From positions 124,001 through 188,000 of the forward strand of contig CAZSSM010000001.1 in assembly GCA_964609385.1 (NCBI GenBank): 64,000 bases of DNA, given 5' to 3'. Below are positions 9,061 through 18,698 of this stretch, in pieces. The notes beneath the pieces are model-generated. The model saw only the letters and a list, made by a program, of their open reading frames with translations, was not told the origin of the DNA and searched no databases. The stretch is from CAZSSM01 sp964609385 (GTDB lineage: Bacteria; Planctomycetota; Planctomycetia; Isosphaerales; Isosphaeraceae). Within the stretch, counting starts at the first letter, position 1. Every line of letters starts with the position of its first letter. Position numbers and translations under genes: made by a program.

Positions 9061-9906
9061 ATGGCCCACGTCGGATTCGATCGCTATCTCGGTCAGGATC
9101 GAGACCGGACACGGATCTCGGTCTCCCAGCATGTTCTGCGCAATCTGGAACGGCTCTGGAACAACATGCTGGAGCTGTCCTCGGCCGTGGAGACGAACCT
9201 CCACGACTCTGTCCGCGCCTTGGGCGAACACCGGCCCGACTTATCCGATGAAGTGATCCATCGCCAACAGACAATCTCGCGGCGGTTGATTCGGCTGGAA
9301 CGGGACTGCTGGACCGCCCTGGCTCGCTATCAGCCGGTGGCCTCCGACCTCCGCATGATCGCGACGATCCTCAAGGTGCTTCCCGACCTGGAACGGCTCT
9401 CCGCCTTGGCTATGCACCTGGCCCGACGCGCCAGCAAGCTCGCTCAACTGCCCGAGCCGGTCGCGATTCCCTACTTGCTGGAACTGCTGGCCAAGGAAGC
9501 CTTGACCCAGGTTCAATTCGCCATCGATGCCTTGATCAATGGGGACGTGGTTCTCGCACGCCAGATCATCGAGGCCGACCGCGAGATCGATCGGATCTAT
9601 CGCCAAGTCGTCCGCGAACTCAAGCAGATCATCCGCAAGGATCCCCAGCATGTCGACACCTGGCTCTGGCTGATCAACTCGGCGCGGAACTTGGAGCGAG
9701 TCGCCGACCACGCCACACACGTCTCCGAGGCGGTCGTTTACCTCCGCGAAGGCCGCTGGCTCCAGGATGAGCCCGATGCTTCTCCCCTCGAAACGGACTC
9801 TGGGAACGTTGAGTCCGACGAGCATCCGGACACACCCTTGGCGATCTCAGCCGAGACCAGACTGCAATCGTCCTCATACCGCAATGGCTGCGGGCATTAC
9901 AGTTGA
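9061..9906 (+). CDS. PhoU-like phosphate signalling protein
   Basis: A 281-residue all-helical protein with the two-fold PhoU bundle. Each half carries the acidic metal-binding helix: DLRMIATILKVLPDLERLSALA near residue 97 and LINSARNLERVADHATHVSEA near 207. PhoU proteins dampen phosphate uptake and signal phosphate status to a PhoR-type kinase. No pst or phoBR gene is next to it here, so the partner is elsewhere. A roughly 45-residue polar C-terminal tail follows the domain. The ATG has an AGGTGAGG site about 9 bases upstream. Confidence 0.88.
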   Translation: MAHVGFDRYLGQDRDRTRISVSQHVLRNLERLWNNMLELSSAVETNLHDSVRALGEHRPDLSDEVIHRQQTISRRLIRLERDCWTALARYQPVASDLRMIATILKVLPDLERLSALAMHLARRASKLAQLPEPVAIPYLLELLAKEALTQVQFAIDALINGDVVLARQIIEADREIDRIYRQVVRELKQIIRKDPQHVDTWLWLINSARNLERVADHATHVSEAVVYLREGRWLQDEPDASPLETDSGNVESDEHPDTPLAISAETRLQSSSYRNGCGHYS

Positions 9907-9921
9907 AATGGGTCGTTGGGC

Positions 9922-9967
9922 GTCTCGATTCGATGAGGCGCCGCGAGGAATCGAGACCAATATTTTT
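9922..9967 (+). terminator. Rho-independent terminator after the PhoU-like gene
   Basis: Perfect 10-base arms GTCTCGATTC (9922-9931) and GAATCGAGAC (9948-9957) enclose a loop containing GGCGCC. They are followed by CAATATTTTT, whose T run reaches the stop codon of the convergent receiver/ATPase gene. Confidence 0.85.
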
Positions 9968-10872
9968 CAAGCAGGCTCAGCGGCATCGACATCCGTCGAC
10001 TCGCGGTCGTTGGACCGATAGTGTTTGACGAGCGTGACCTCGTTACCCTGCTCGTTATAGGCGAAGTGGTTGACGAGTCCTTTGCTGATCATGATGCCGA
10101 AGCCGCCCTCGCGGAGTCCCATCGCGTTGCGGACATCCAAATGGGTCAGCGGGTCGTCATCGCGGGCCGCATGCTCCAGTTGGTTCCGGTCGAATCCCTC
10201 GCCCTGGTCTCGGATGATCAGGGTGATCCCTTCATCGTCGGTTCGGTATGTGACTTGGAGCAGGAGTTCTTCGTTCTTTTTATGCCCCCACTCGATCGCA
10301 TTGCTGCCCATTTCCAGAAGGGCTTGGTTAAGGTCTCTAATCTGACGCGCGGTCAATGGAGTGAGCCCATATAGTTCGCAGAGCTGATCATTCAGGGCTT
10401 GCAAGTGGGTATGGTGGCTTCGGAGGGCGAATCGGACCTCGGTGCGGATGCCGCGACTTCGAAGTTCGTCGCGGCGCTCGATGGCAGCACGAACCGACTT
10501 GGCCAAGGTTTCGGGGGCGATCGGCTTGGGTAGATAGGCCTCGGTGATGATGACCAAGCTGCGAGTCGTGTCGGGAACACCGTGCTCGAGTTGCATCAAG
10601 CCGTCCGGTCCGTCGGCTCGTCTGGTCAGCAGGAGGATCGGGATCAGACTCGTTTGAGGCCGACACTTCACGATTCGGCAGAGTTCCACGGCGTCCCGAT
10701 CGGGCAAGTCTTGGGCGATCAACAGGCAATCGGGCGATTGATCCTCGAGGATCTCAATCACGGAGGTCCCACAAGACTGCTGGTTGACCTCGAAGTTCAG
10801 GGACTGGAGCTGGCGAGCCATCCATTGGTTGTCGTCATGCTCGTGGTCAACGATCAGAGCGGTGCGTGGCAT
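9967..10872 (-). CDS. Receiver-like domain fused to a RsbW-type HATPase
   Basis: The N-terminal ~125 residues follow the response-regulator fold: ALIVDHEHDD at the start, LIPILLLT, and YLPKPI with the conserved lysine. In the segment LIAQDLPD the position of the phospho-accepting Asp appears to be Ala, with an Asp two residues later, so phosphorylation is doubtful. The C-terminal ~130 residues are a GHKL ATPase with N box (EMGSNAIEWGHK), G1 box (DQGEGFD) and GGFGIMISKG, closest to anti-sigma kinases of the RsbW/SpoIIAB kind. It probably controls a sigma factor or anti-anti-sigma protein encoded elsewhere. ATG 10872 is preferred over TTG 10881; neither has a clear ribosome site. Confidence 0.82.
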   Translation of the reverse strand: MPRTALIVDHEHDDNQWMARQLQSLNFEVNQQSCGTSVIEILEDQSPDCLLIAQDLPDRDAVELCRIVKCRPQTSLIPILLLTRRADGPDGLMQLEHGVPDTTRSLVIITEAYLPKPIAPETLAKSVRAAIERRDELRSRGIRTEVRFALRSHHTHLQALNDQLCELYGLTPLTARQIRDLNQALLEMGSNAIEWGHKKNEELLLQVTYRTDDEGITLIIRDQGEGFDRNQLEHAARDDDPLTHLDVRNAMGLREGGFGIMISKGLVNHFAYNEQGNEVTLVKHYRSNDRESTDVDAAEPA

Positions 10873-11181
10873 GACGAACAACCCGAGTCATTCGAGGTCG
10901 GACGAGAGGGGTTGAACCCAAGGAGGCGTCGCGGGTGGGCCCCTCCGACTCGCCGAAAAAAAACCGACGGAAGCTCTCGATATTGTGTCGGCTCGACCGG
11001 GTCGAAGCAAGAGACCGACCGCGTCGAGGCGGGCCGATCCCCGCGATCGCGGACTCAGATCGCGACAGGAGGTCCTTGTCGGACGACCTACCGATGGGGC
11101 ACAATATGGCCATGAGGTAAACCTGCAATCGTGCATGCAGGCGTCGTGCTCTGGAGCCTCCGCAGAAACTGGGGAAAAGTG
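10873..11181. promoter_or_regulatory. Divergent intergenic region between receiver/HATPase and ExbB genes
   Basis: This is 309 bases between divergent genes and must contain both promoters. A GGGGAA ribosome site precedes the ExbB start. No clear -35/-10 pair or operator repeat was found. Confidence 0.4.
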
Positions 11182-11907
11182 ATGGGGAACGCTATCTCGT
11201 ACTTCGGTTTCGCCATCTATGCCATGTTGGCTGCGGTGGCCATCTGGGGCCTGTACAACGCGATCATGCTCTATCGAACGATCGGGCGCAAGGGCCTGAA
11301 GGCGGAGCCGGCCTTGACCCTGATCAACACGGTCCGCGACGGCCTCAGCGCCGGTGACGTCAAGGGGGCCGTCGAGGCCTGTCGACGACCGGCTTACTGG
11401 CACACCGCCCTCGCCCAGTTGATTGTGGTGGCTTTGACCTTCCGCAAGCGAGGTCTGGCCAAGGTCAAGCAGATCCTGGTCATGGAGTTCCATACCGAGG
11501 TCATCGCGGGCATGGAGAACCGGTTGACGACGATCGCCACGATCGTCCGGATGGGACCGCTGCTTGGCCTGCTGGGAACGGTCGTCAGTATGATCTTGGC
11601 GTTTGGGCGCTTGGGAGCCACCTCCGGCGATGGTCAGACGGTCAACGTCAACCCGGCCGACCTGGCCGGCGACATCAGCCTCGGCCTGCTGACGACTGCT
11701 GCAGGGCTCTTGATCGCCACGCCATTGATGATCCTGGGCAACAACATCCAGGCCCGGGTCCGGCTACTCCGCGACCAAACCGAGCGCCAGCTCCAGGACT
11801 TCCTGGAGGTTCTTGAAGTGGCCGTCGCCGCCGAGGCCGCCACGCCGGCGTCCCGATCGCCCGAGTCATCCGCGCGCACAGGTCGAGCCGTGGCGCGGTC
11901 TCGCTGA
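11182..11907 (+). CDS. MotA/TolQ/ExbB proton channel family protein
   Basis: A 241-residue inner-membrane protein with the three ExbB/TolQ membrane helices: about residues 3-28, 118-142 (GPLLGLLGTVVSMILAF, the conserved channel helix) and 170-197 (LGLLTTAAGLLIATPLMI). It would form the pentameric proton channel that drives the two ExbD-type proteins just downstream. An in-frame start exists at 11131, but the ATG at 11182 has GGGGAA 7 bases upstream and puts the first helix at the N-terminus. Energised partner (TonB, Tol or gliding machinery) is not visible here. Confidence 0.9.
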   Translation: MGNAISYFGFAIYAMLAAVAIWGLYNAIMLYRTIGRKGLKAEPALTLINTVRDGLSAGDVKGAVEACRRPAYWHTALAQLIVVALTFRKRGLAKVKQILVMEFHTEVIAGMENRLTTIATIVRMGPLLGLLGTVVSMILAFGRLGATSGDGQTVNVNPADLAGDISLGLLTTAAGLLIATPLMILGNNIQARVRLLRDQTERQLQDFLEVLEVAVAAEAATPASRSPESSARTGRAVARSR

Positions 11908-11977
11908 GTTGCGTCCCGGATCGCCTGAGGCGTCCGACGTCGGATTCGTTTCGCCCCCGTCCCAGGATGAAGTCCCG

Positions 11978-12409
11978 ATGCTGCTCAACCGTCGTGGTCA
12001 GACCAGTCAGGACGAGACGATCGACATGGCGCCGATGGTCGACGTCGTCTTTCAGCTCATGGCCTTTCTCCTGCTTTCGTTCCAGCTCAAAGGGTTGCCT
12101 CCGGTCGATATCCCCGAGTCGCGCAACGGCATCGGGATCGATCAGGCCGAAGCGGTCGTGGTCGTCTTGGTTCCGCCCGATCAGCCGTTGGGCGAGGCCT
12201 CGGCCTTCGTGGACGAAGAGGCCAGCACACCGGCAACTCTGGAAGACCTCCAGGACTATCTCGCTGTTCAAGTCGCACTGGGTCGCACTCAGGTGGTCAT
12301 CCAGGCTGACGGCGAGGTCCCGTTCGGCGAAGTGATCCGCTGGGCCAGTGCCATGGGCGAAGTCGAAGGCGTATCGACCAATTTCGGCGTTCGCGAACCA
12401 GGGACCTGA
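11978..12409 (+). CDS. ExbD/TolR family protein
   Basis: A 143-residue protein with one N-terminal membrane helix containing the conserved proton-path aspartate (MAPMVDVVFQLMAFLLLSF) and a periplasmic ExbD domain ending in EGVSTNFGV. It follows the ExbB gene by 70 bases. Start ATG 11978 has an AGGA site about 9 bases upstream; the frame is open further upstream without family similarity. Confidence 0.9.
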   Translation: MLLNRRGQTSQDETIDMAPMVDVVFQLMAFLLLSFQLKGLPPVDIPESRNGIGIDQAEAVVVVLVPPDQPLGEASAFVDEEASTPATLEDLQDYLAVQVALGRTQVVIQADGEVPFGEVIRWASAMGEVEGVSTNFGVREPGT

Positions 12410-12494
12410 GCCTTTTCATGAGTCATTCGTTGTTTTGGTTGAGGTCACGTTCGCGTCATAGCCACGCCACGCACGGGTCGGACAGGACAGGAGC

Positions 12495-13805
12495 TTGCCT
12501 AAGGTGTCGACCACGCATTGGGACGTCTTTCTCAGCCGCGACCTCAGCAAACAACGTGGCCTGTCCACCGAGCAGGTTCAACAGGCGTTCGCCGAAGGTC
12601 AGTTGCTGCCCAACGACCTGATTCGGCCGGCCGGTCAGCGCGTCGACTGGACCCCGCTAGACGAGATGCGTGGGGAACTCGGACTCGGCAATCCGGTCCA
12701 ACCCAAAGCTCCGGCCGACTCGACCGCCTCGGCCGAGCCCACGGATCCGGTCTCGACCGATCATGGACCACCTCCATCGCCTCCGGTTCGCGACCCCGTC
12801 GAGGATCTCGGCACAGTCAGCCTCCGCGAGCAATTCGGAAGAGAATCAGAAGGAGCCTCGATGCCCCCCGTCGTCGAGGAGGTCCTCTCCGAGCAGTTTC
12901 TGATTCCTCCGACCGGACCGGAGCGCGTTGAGTTCCCGACCGAGGCCGGCTTGCCCCCAGTCCCCGATCCGGTTGGGCCAGACGTCGAGGCGGAGTCCCC
13001 TCAAGAAACGGGGCACGACCCGTTCGACAACCTCGAGGATGCGCCGACGAACCGCCCCCTCGGAGCCTCAACATTTCCCCCACCGCCAACATCCCCAACA
13101 ACCACCTCTCCGAGAGATTCCGGTCCAAACGTCCAAGCTCCCAACGTTCGCGACGCCGGATCTCCACCGAAGGAAACCGCAACTTGGGCCCCCGCGCCGA
13201 TTCTTCCGCCCAACGTCGGGCTATTCGCTCTTGATCCCGGCAGCCCTCGGAGCATCCTGCTTCAGCCACTCCCCCCCGACCCGGCAGGTTCGGCCGGTCG
13301 CGGTTCGGAGTCCCAGGCTAAGCCAGGGAGCCCCCGTTCGGATATCGAGGACGACGATTTCACGTTGACCCGAGGCCGGACCGAGACGGTCGAGGAGATC
13401 GAACTGGCCGCCATGGTCGACGTTGCGTTCCAGCTCATCCTCTTCTTCTTGGTGACCGCGACGGTCGTGTATCTAAAAACCCTGAACGTGCCGACGCCCG
13501 ATCCGGACGAACAGGAGCAGGCCTTGCAGCAGGTCCAACCTCCTGAGGATCAGGAAGACGACACGATCCTTGTTCGGATCGATGAATCGTCGGAGATCCT
13601 CGTGGATGACGAGCTGGTCGCGCCCGATGTCGACGCGCTGATCGAGGCGCTCCGACGCGCCCGGGACCGGACCGGTCGCACGCTTATGCTCCTCGATGCG
13701 TCGTATCAGACGCCGCACCGGATCGCGATCCTGGCCGTCGACGCGGCCAACGAGATCGGCTTGGCCTTCGTCGTGGCACGTCCTCAACCGCCGGCTGACT
13801 TCTGA
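12495..13805 (+). CDS. GYF-like domain fused to ExbD/TolR
   Basis: A 436-residue protein. Residues 1-60 (WDVFLSRDLSKQRGLSTEQVQQAFAEGQLLPNDLIRPAGQ--DWTPL) resemble the bacterial GYF_2 domain, thought to bind proline-rich peptides. About 220 residues of Pro/Ser/Thr-rich, low-complexity linker follow. Residues from about 290 are a full ExbD: the helix ELAAMVDVAFQLILFFLVTATVVYL with its conserved Asp and a periplasmic domain. The GYF part and linker would be cytoplasmic. The start is TTG 12495 or GTG 12504 behind an AGGAG site; TTG is used here. It is co-directional with exbB/exbD and probably a second, regulated stator subunit. Confidence 0.82.
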   Translation: MPKVSTTHWDVFLSRDLSKQRGLSTEQVQQAFAEGQLLPNDLIRPAGQRVDWTPLDEMRGELGLGNPVQPKAPADSTASAEPTDPVSTDHGPPPSPPVRDPVEDLGTVSLREQFGRESEGASMPPVVEEVLSEQFLIPPTGPERVEFPTEAGLPPVPDPVGPDVEAESPQETGHDPFDNLEDAPTNRPLGASTFPPPPTSPTTTSPRDSGPNVQAPNVRDAGSPPKETATWAPAPILPPNVGLFALDPGSPRSILLQPLPPDPAGSAGRGSESQAKPGSPRSDIEDDDFTLTRGRTETVEEIELAAMVDVAFQLILFFLVTATVVYLKTLNVPTPDPDEQEQALQQVQPPEDQEDDTILVRIDESSEILVDDELVAPDVDALIEALRRARDRTGRTLMLLDASYQTPHRIAILAVDAANEIGLAFVVARPQPPADF

Positions 13806-14089
13806 GTCCCGAGGTGATGAGGTCGACTCGTCCATGTTAGACGACTATCCGGTCACCTATCTCCTCGGTTTCGACCGCTCGGCGACGCTTGACAGGTGAT
13901 TCGGCGACGGTCAGGCTAGGCGTCCATCCGCTGCGCATCGCGTCACGGGTTCGCGAATGGGTTAGGCGCTCCCCCGCTCAGCCCAGGACGCGCCCGGAAC
14001 TCTCGCGATGCGACTCCCTCCGACCCGCGAATCGGCCCATGGTCATCTCGCGGCGTCCCGTCCGTTGCCGGTCTGTGGTGCACAAGCTG

Positions 14090-15181
<1,092 letters not shown>

Positions 15182-15273
15182 TCCCTAACCCATCCCGTCA
15201 ACGACCTGTTCCGTCCACTGCCCTAGGCCCGCCGTCGCCGGCCATCGCCCACCGCGAAGGACCCGACGAACCC

Positions 15274-16311
15274 ATGTCCAAGCCCCCCGAAAACGGGTCC
15301 CATCGCCCCGATCATTCCCCACGCACCGAGTTCGGATGGACTCCCGGCCCGGCCGAGTCCCTGAACCCTCGGCGTGATCCGTCGCGGGAACTCGATCCCG
15401 ACGCCCTCAAGCAGTTCGGCCGACTCGAGCTGATCGCTCGCTTGGTCGTCGAAGGCTTGATGGTCGGCCGGCACCGCAGCCCGTTCAAAGGGATCTCCGT
15501 CGAATTCGCCGAGCACCGTCCCTACGGCGCCGGCGACGAGATCCGCCACATCGACTGGCGCGCCTTCGGCAAGACCGATCGGTACTTCGTCAAGCAATAT
15601 GAGGAAGAGACCAACCTGCAGGCCTATTTGGTCCTCGATACGTCGGCCAGTATGGCCTATCGGGGCCGGACCTTGGCCAAGCTGGAGTATGCCCGACGTT
15701 TGGCCGCTTCGCTCTCCTACTTGATGATCGGTCAGCGCGACGCGGTGGGCCTCGTCACGTCCGACGATCAGGTCGATCGCTGGATCCCACCCCGGTCCAC
15801 ACCGGGTCACTTCACCGTGCTCTGTCGAGCCTTAGAACGGGCCGAGCCACGCGGCGAGCCCAGCCCGAGCCAGGTCCTCCATCGGGTCGCCCAGTACATC
15901 CGACGACGCGGGCTGGTGATCGTCTTGACCGACGGCTTCGATGAGCTGGACCACCTGGCCCGCGCCGTCAAGCACCTCCGGCATCGCCACCACGAGGTGA
16001 TCTTCTGGCAGATCCTCGCTCCTGAGGAGGAGGAGTTCCCGTTCCGTCAGGTCACCCGCTTCCAGAGCTTGGAAGGGCCGTCGCGGACCCTGCGGGTCGA
16101 CCCGGCGGCAGTGGCCGCGCGGTATCGTCAGCGGATCCAGCGGTTCTGTCGCGATCTGGCCGACCAACTCCGTTCCGTCGATGCGGACTATCAAAAGGTC
16201 TCGACCGAGACCAAGCCGTCACTGGCGATCATGGAGTACTTGGTCTCGCGATCTGGCGGGGCATCGCGACGCGACGGTGTGGGTGCCGGTCCGGGGCGGC
16301 CCACGCCATGA
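15274..16311 (+). CDS. DUF58 domain protein
   Basis: A 345-residue cytoplasmic protein. It carries the DUF58 signature (HRSPFKGISVEFAEHRPYGAGDEIRHIDWRAFG) split over residues about 68-95, and a vWA-like metal site DTSASM. It is the usual partner of MoxR. Its stop overlaps the start of the BatA-like gene (ATGA at 16308-16311), so translation is coupled. Residues 1-40 are a polar, proline-rich extension. Confidence 0.92.
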   Translation: MSKPPENGSHRPDHSPRTEFGWTPGPAESLNPRRDPSRELDPDALKQFGRLELIARLVVEGLMVGRHRSPFKGISVEFAEHRPYGAGDEIRHIDWRAFGKTDRYFVKQYEEETNLQAYLVLDTSASMAYRGRTLAKLEYARRLAASLSYLMIGQRDAVGLVTSDDQVDRWIPPRSTPGHFTVLCRALERAEPRGEPSPSQVLHRVAQYIRRRGLVIVLTDGFDELDHLARAVKHLRHRHHEVIFWQILAPEEEEFPFRQVTRFQSLEGPSRTLRVDPAAVAARYRQRIQRFCRDLADQLRSVDADYQKVSTETKPSLAIMEYLVSRSGGASRRDGVGAGPGRPTP

Positions 16312-18683
16312 ACATCGGTGTGATCAACGGCCTGATGCTGCTGGGCCTGCTGGCCGCGGCGATCCCCTTGATCCTCCACCTGCTAAGCCGTCGACGCGAT
16401 CCGGTGGTGGTCTGGGCGGCGATGCAGTTCCTGGAGTCCGGTCAGTCGCGGGCCTCGCGGTTCGCCCTCGATGAGCGGTTATTGCTCCTGCTTCGCACGC
16501 TCCTGATCCTCTTGATCGTCCTCGCGCTCTCACGTCCGTTCTGGGATCCGCCCCAGGGCGCCGCCTCGACTGACGACTCTGGAGAGATCAACGAGCGGGT
16601 CACGACCGGCCCGTTCCGCGACGTGGTCGTGGTGATCGACGGTTCGACTAGCATGGCGCGTCGTCAAGCTGGTGGCCAAACGGGATTCGATCGGGCCTGG
16701 GACTCGGCAGCCGACCTGGTCGCCCAGCTCCGTCCGCGCGACGGAGTCGGCCTGATCCTGGCCGGCGACCGCATCGAGGTGCTCACGAACTCCGAATCGA
16801 CGGTCGATCCTCGGACCGCCCTGCAACGGCTCGATCTCGATCCGGCGCTCCGTCCCGAACCGCTCGGCGGATCCGACCTGCCCTCGGCGCTGATCCGTGC
16901 CCTGGAGATGCTTCGCGTCTCGCGACGCGTCCGCGGTGAGATCGTCGTGCTCGGCGACGGCCAGTCGTTCGCCTGGAGGCCTGGCGCCTCGGGCCGTTGG
17001 GACTTGGTCCGCGATCTCCACGGGCGCCTCGACGAACCGCCGGCCATCTGGGCTGTCGATGTCAACGCCCAGCCCGGGCCCGACCCCAACACCCTCGACA
17101 CCTCGGGCGATCTGGAAATCGCTGAACGATCCGCCTCCGGCCCCGACGCAGCCATCCTCGACCTGGATACGCCGTTGGGACGGGTGCTGGTCGGACGCTC
17201 GACGATCGTCCGCGCCACCATTGCCAATGTCGGACCCGGTCCGCTCCCCACCAGGACGGCCACGCTCCGGCTCGACGGACGCGAGATCCCTGGGGCCAGC
17301 CGACGACTCGATGGCGTCGCCGAGGGGGATCGGATCGGCCTCCGGTTTCCGATCGCCCTCGAATCGCCTGGGTCGCACCTAATCGAACTGGTCCTCGACG
17401 CATCGGACGATCCCTTGGTGGCGAACGACCGCGCCTGGCTGACCCTGGAGGCGATCGCCGAACTGCCCGTCCTGTTGGTCGATGGCGACAGGCATCCCGA
17501 ACCCTTGCGGAGCGAGACCGATCTGGTCGCCCGCGCCCTGGCGCCGACGAACCTCCGAGGATCACCGATCGTGCTTCGACGGATCACGCCCAATGAGGTC
17601 ACCACCTCTGACTTGGATGGACGTTTCCCGGTCGTGATCGTGGCCGACGTGCCGGACCTGCTGACCGAGTGGAGCGACGCGGTCTTGCGGTTTCTCGATG
17701 GGGGCGGCGGCCTGCTGATCGCGCCGGGGGATCGCGTCGATCCGGAGTCGATGGCCCCCTCCGGATCGGCCTGGTTGCCGGCACGACCGACAAGTTGGCG
17801 CGGCGATCCGGCAACGCGTCGACCGATCGCCAGGCCGGAGCCGCAAAGCTTCCAAGCCGTTTTAGGACGGCTGACCGACTCCGACGATCGCGAGGGCTCG
17901 CCGCTGGCCGACGCGTCCCTCTTCGCCTACTGGCAACTCGATCCGGCTACAGGTTCCGATGTCCTGGCGCGGCTCGATGGTGGCGATCCCTGGATCGTGA
18001 CTCGTCGGGTCGGTCGAGGTCACGCCCTGATGATTGCCGGACCGCTGTCGGCCGATAGTGGGACCCTGCCGGTCAACCTCGACTTCGTCCCTCTAATCAA
18101 CGATCTGGTGCTCTGGTTGGCCGACCCCGAGTTCGGGGCCCGGTCGGTGATCGCCGGGTCTCCGTTGACGATCGCCTATCCGGGGCTCCAACCCGATGCC
18201 TCGACCTTGCCCGTGATCGGTCCCGAAGGCCGACCGCGCAACGCCCAGGTCGTGCGCGACACCGATGGCCGATTCGTCGTCCGGCTCGACCCCGATCAGG
18301 CCGTCCGGCCCGGACCCTATCGGTTCTCCCTCCAGGATCGGTCCGTCGAGCCGTCAAGATCGGTCCCCGACGAGGCCGACTCATCGTCTGATCCTTCGGA
18401 TCGGGTAGGTGAGAGCGAGCCGGGTTCGATCTACCGCGTGGTCCGGACCGATCCAGCCGAGGCCGATCCGGAGCGGTTAAGCGCGGCCGAATCGGCTCGG
18501 CTGGCGCGGGGCTGGCCGTTGGCGTTTGTCGATGACCAAAACGCCCTGCTCGATCGCGTGCTCGGACCCGCACGACCGCCCCGCCAAGAGATCTGGCGCG
18601 GCCTGATCGTCGTCGCATTGGTCCTGATCTGCCTGGAGATCGCCCTGACCCGGAGACTGGCCCGAGCTCGCGGGATCGATTAG
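16308..18683 (+). CDS. BatA-like membrane protein with vWA domain
   Basis: A 791-residue protein. It starts with the BatA N-terminal double-membrane domain (two helices within residues 1-90, ILHLLSRRRDPVVVWAAMQFLE). It then has a vWA domain with MIDAS DGSTSM near residue 110, a large periplasmic region and one C-terminal helix (LIVVALVLICLEIAL). With MoxR and DUF58 it makes the conserved planctomycete Bat-type complex, presumed to act on envelope integrity or protein maturation; its substrate is unknown. Confidence 0.88.
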   Translation: MNIGVINGLMLLGLLAAAIPLILHLLSRRRDPVVVWAAMQFLESGQSRASRFALDERLLLLLRTLLILLIVLALSRPFWDPPQGAASTDDSGEINERVTTGPFRDVVVVIDGSTSMARRQAGGQTGFDRAWDSAADLVAQLRPRDGVGLILAGDRIEVLTNSESTVDPRTALQRLDLDPALRPEPLGGSDLPSALIRALEMLRVSRRVRGEIVVLGDGQSFAWRPGASGRWDLVRDLHGRLDEPPAIWAVDVNAQPGPDPNTLDTSGDLEIAERSASGPDAAILDLDTPLGRVLVGRSTIVRATIANVGPGPLPTRTATLRLDGREIPGASRRLDGVAEGDRIGLRFPIALESPGSHLIELVLDASDDPLVANDRAWLTLEAIAELPVLLVDGDRHPEPLRSETDLVARALAPTNLRGSPIVLRRITPNEVTTSDLDGRFPVVIVADVPDLLTEWSDAVLRFLDGGGGLLIAPGDRVDPESMAPSGSAWLPARPTSWRGDPATRRPIARPEPQSFQAVLGRLTDSDDREGSPLADASLFAYWQLDPATGSDVLARLDGGDPWIVTRRVGRGHALMIAGPLSADSGTLPVNLDFVPLINDLVLWLADPEFGARSVIAGSPLTIAYPGLQPDASTLPVIGPEGRPRNAQVVRDTDGRFVVRLDPDQAVRPGPYRFSLQDRSVEPSRSVPDEADSSSDPSDRVGESEPGSIYRVVRTDPAEADPERLSAAESARLARGWPLAFVDDQNALLDRVLGPARPPRQEIWRGLIVVALVLICLEIALTRRLARARGID

Positions 18684-18698
18684 GCCCGGGTTAATCGA
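18676..18698. terminator. Short hairpin over two convergent stop codons
   Basis: TCGATTA (18676-18682) and TAATCGA (18692-18698) pair around a CCCGGG centre and cover the stop codons of the BatA-like gene and the convergent HEAT-like gene, which are only 7 bases apart. It is too short to be certain as a terminator. Confidence 0.4.
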
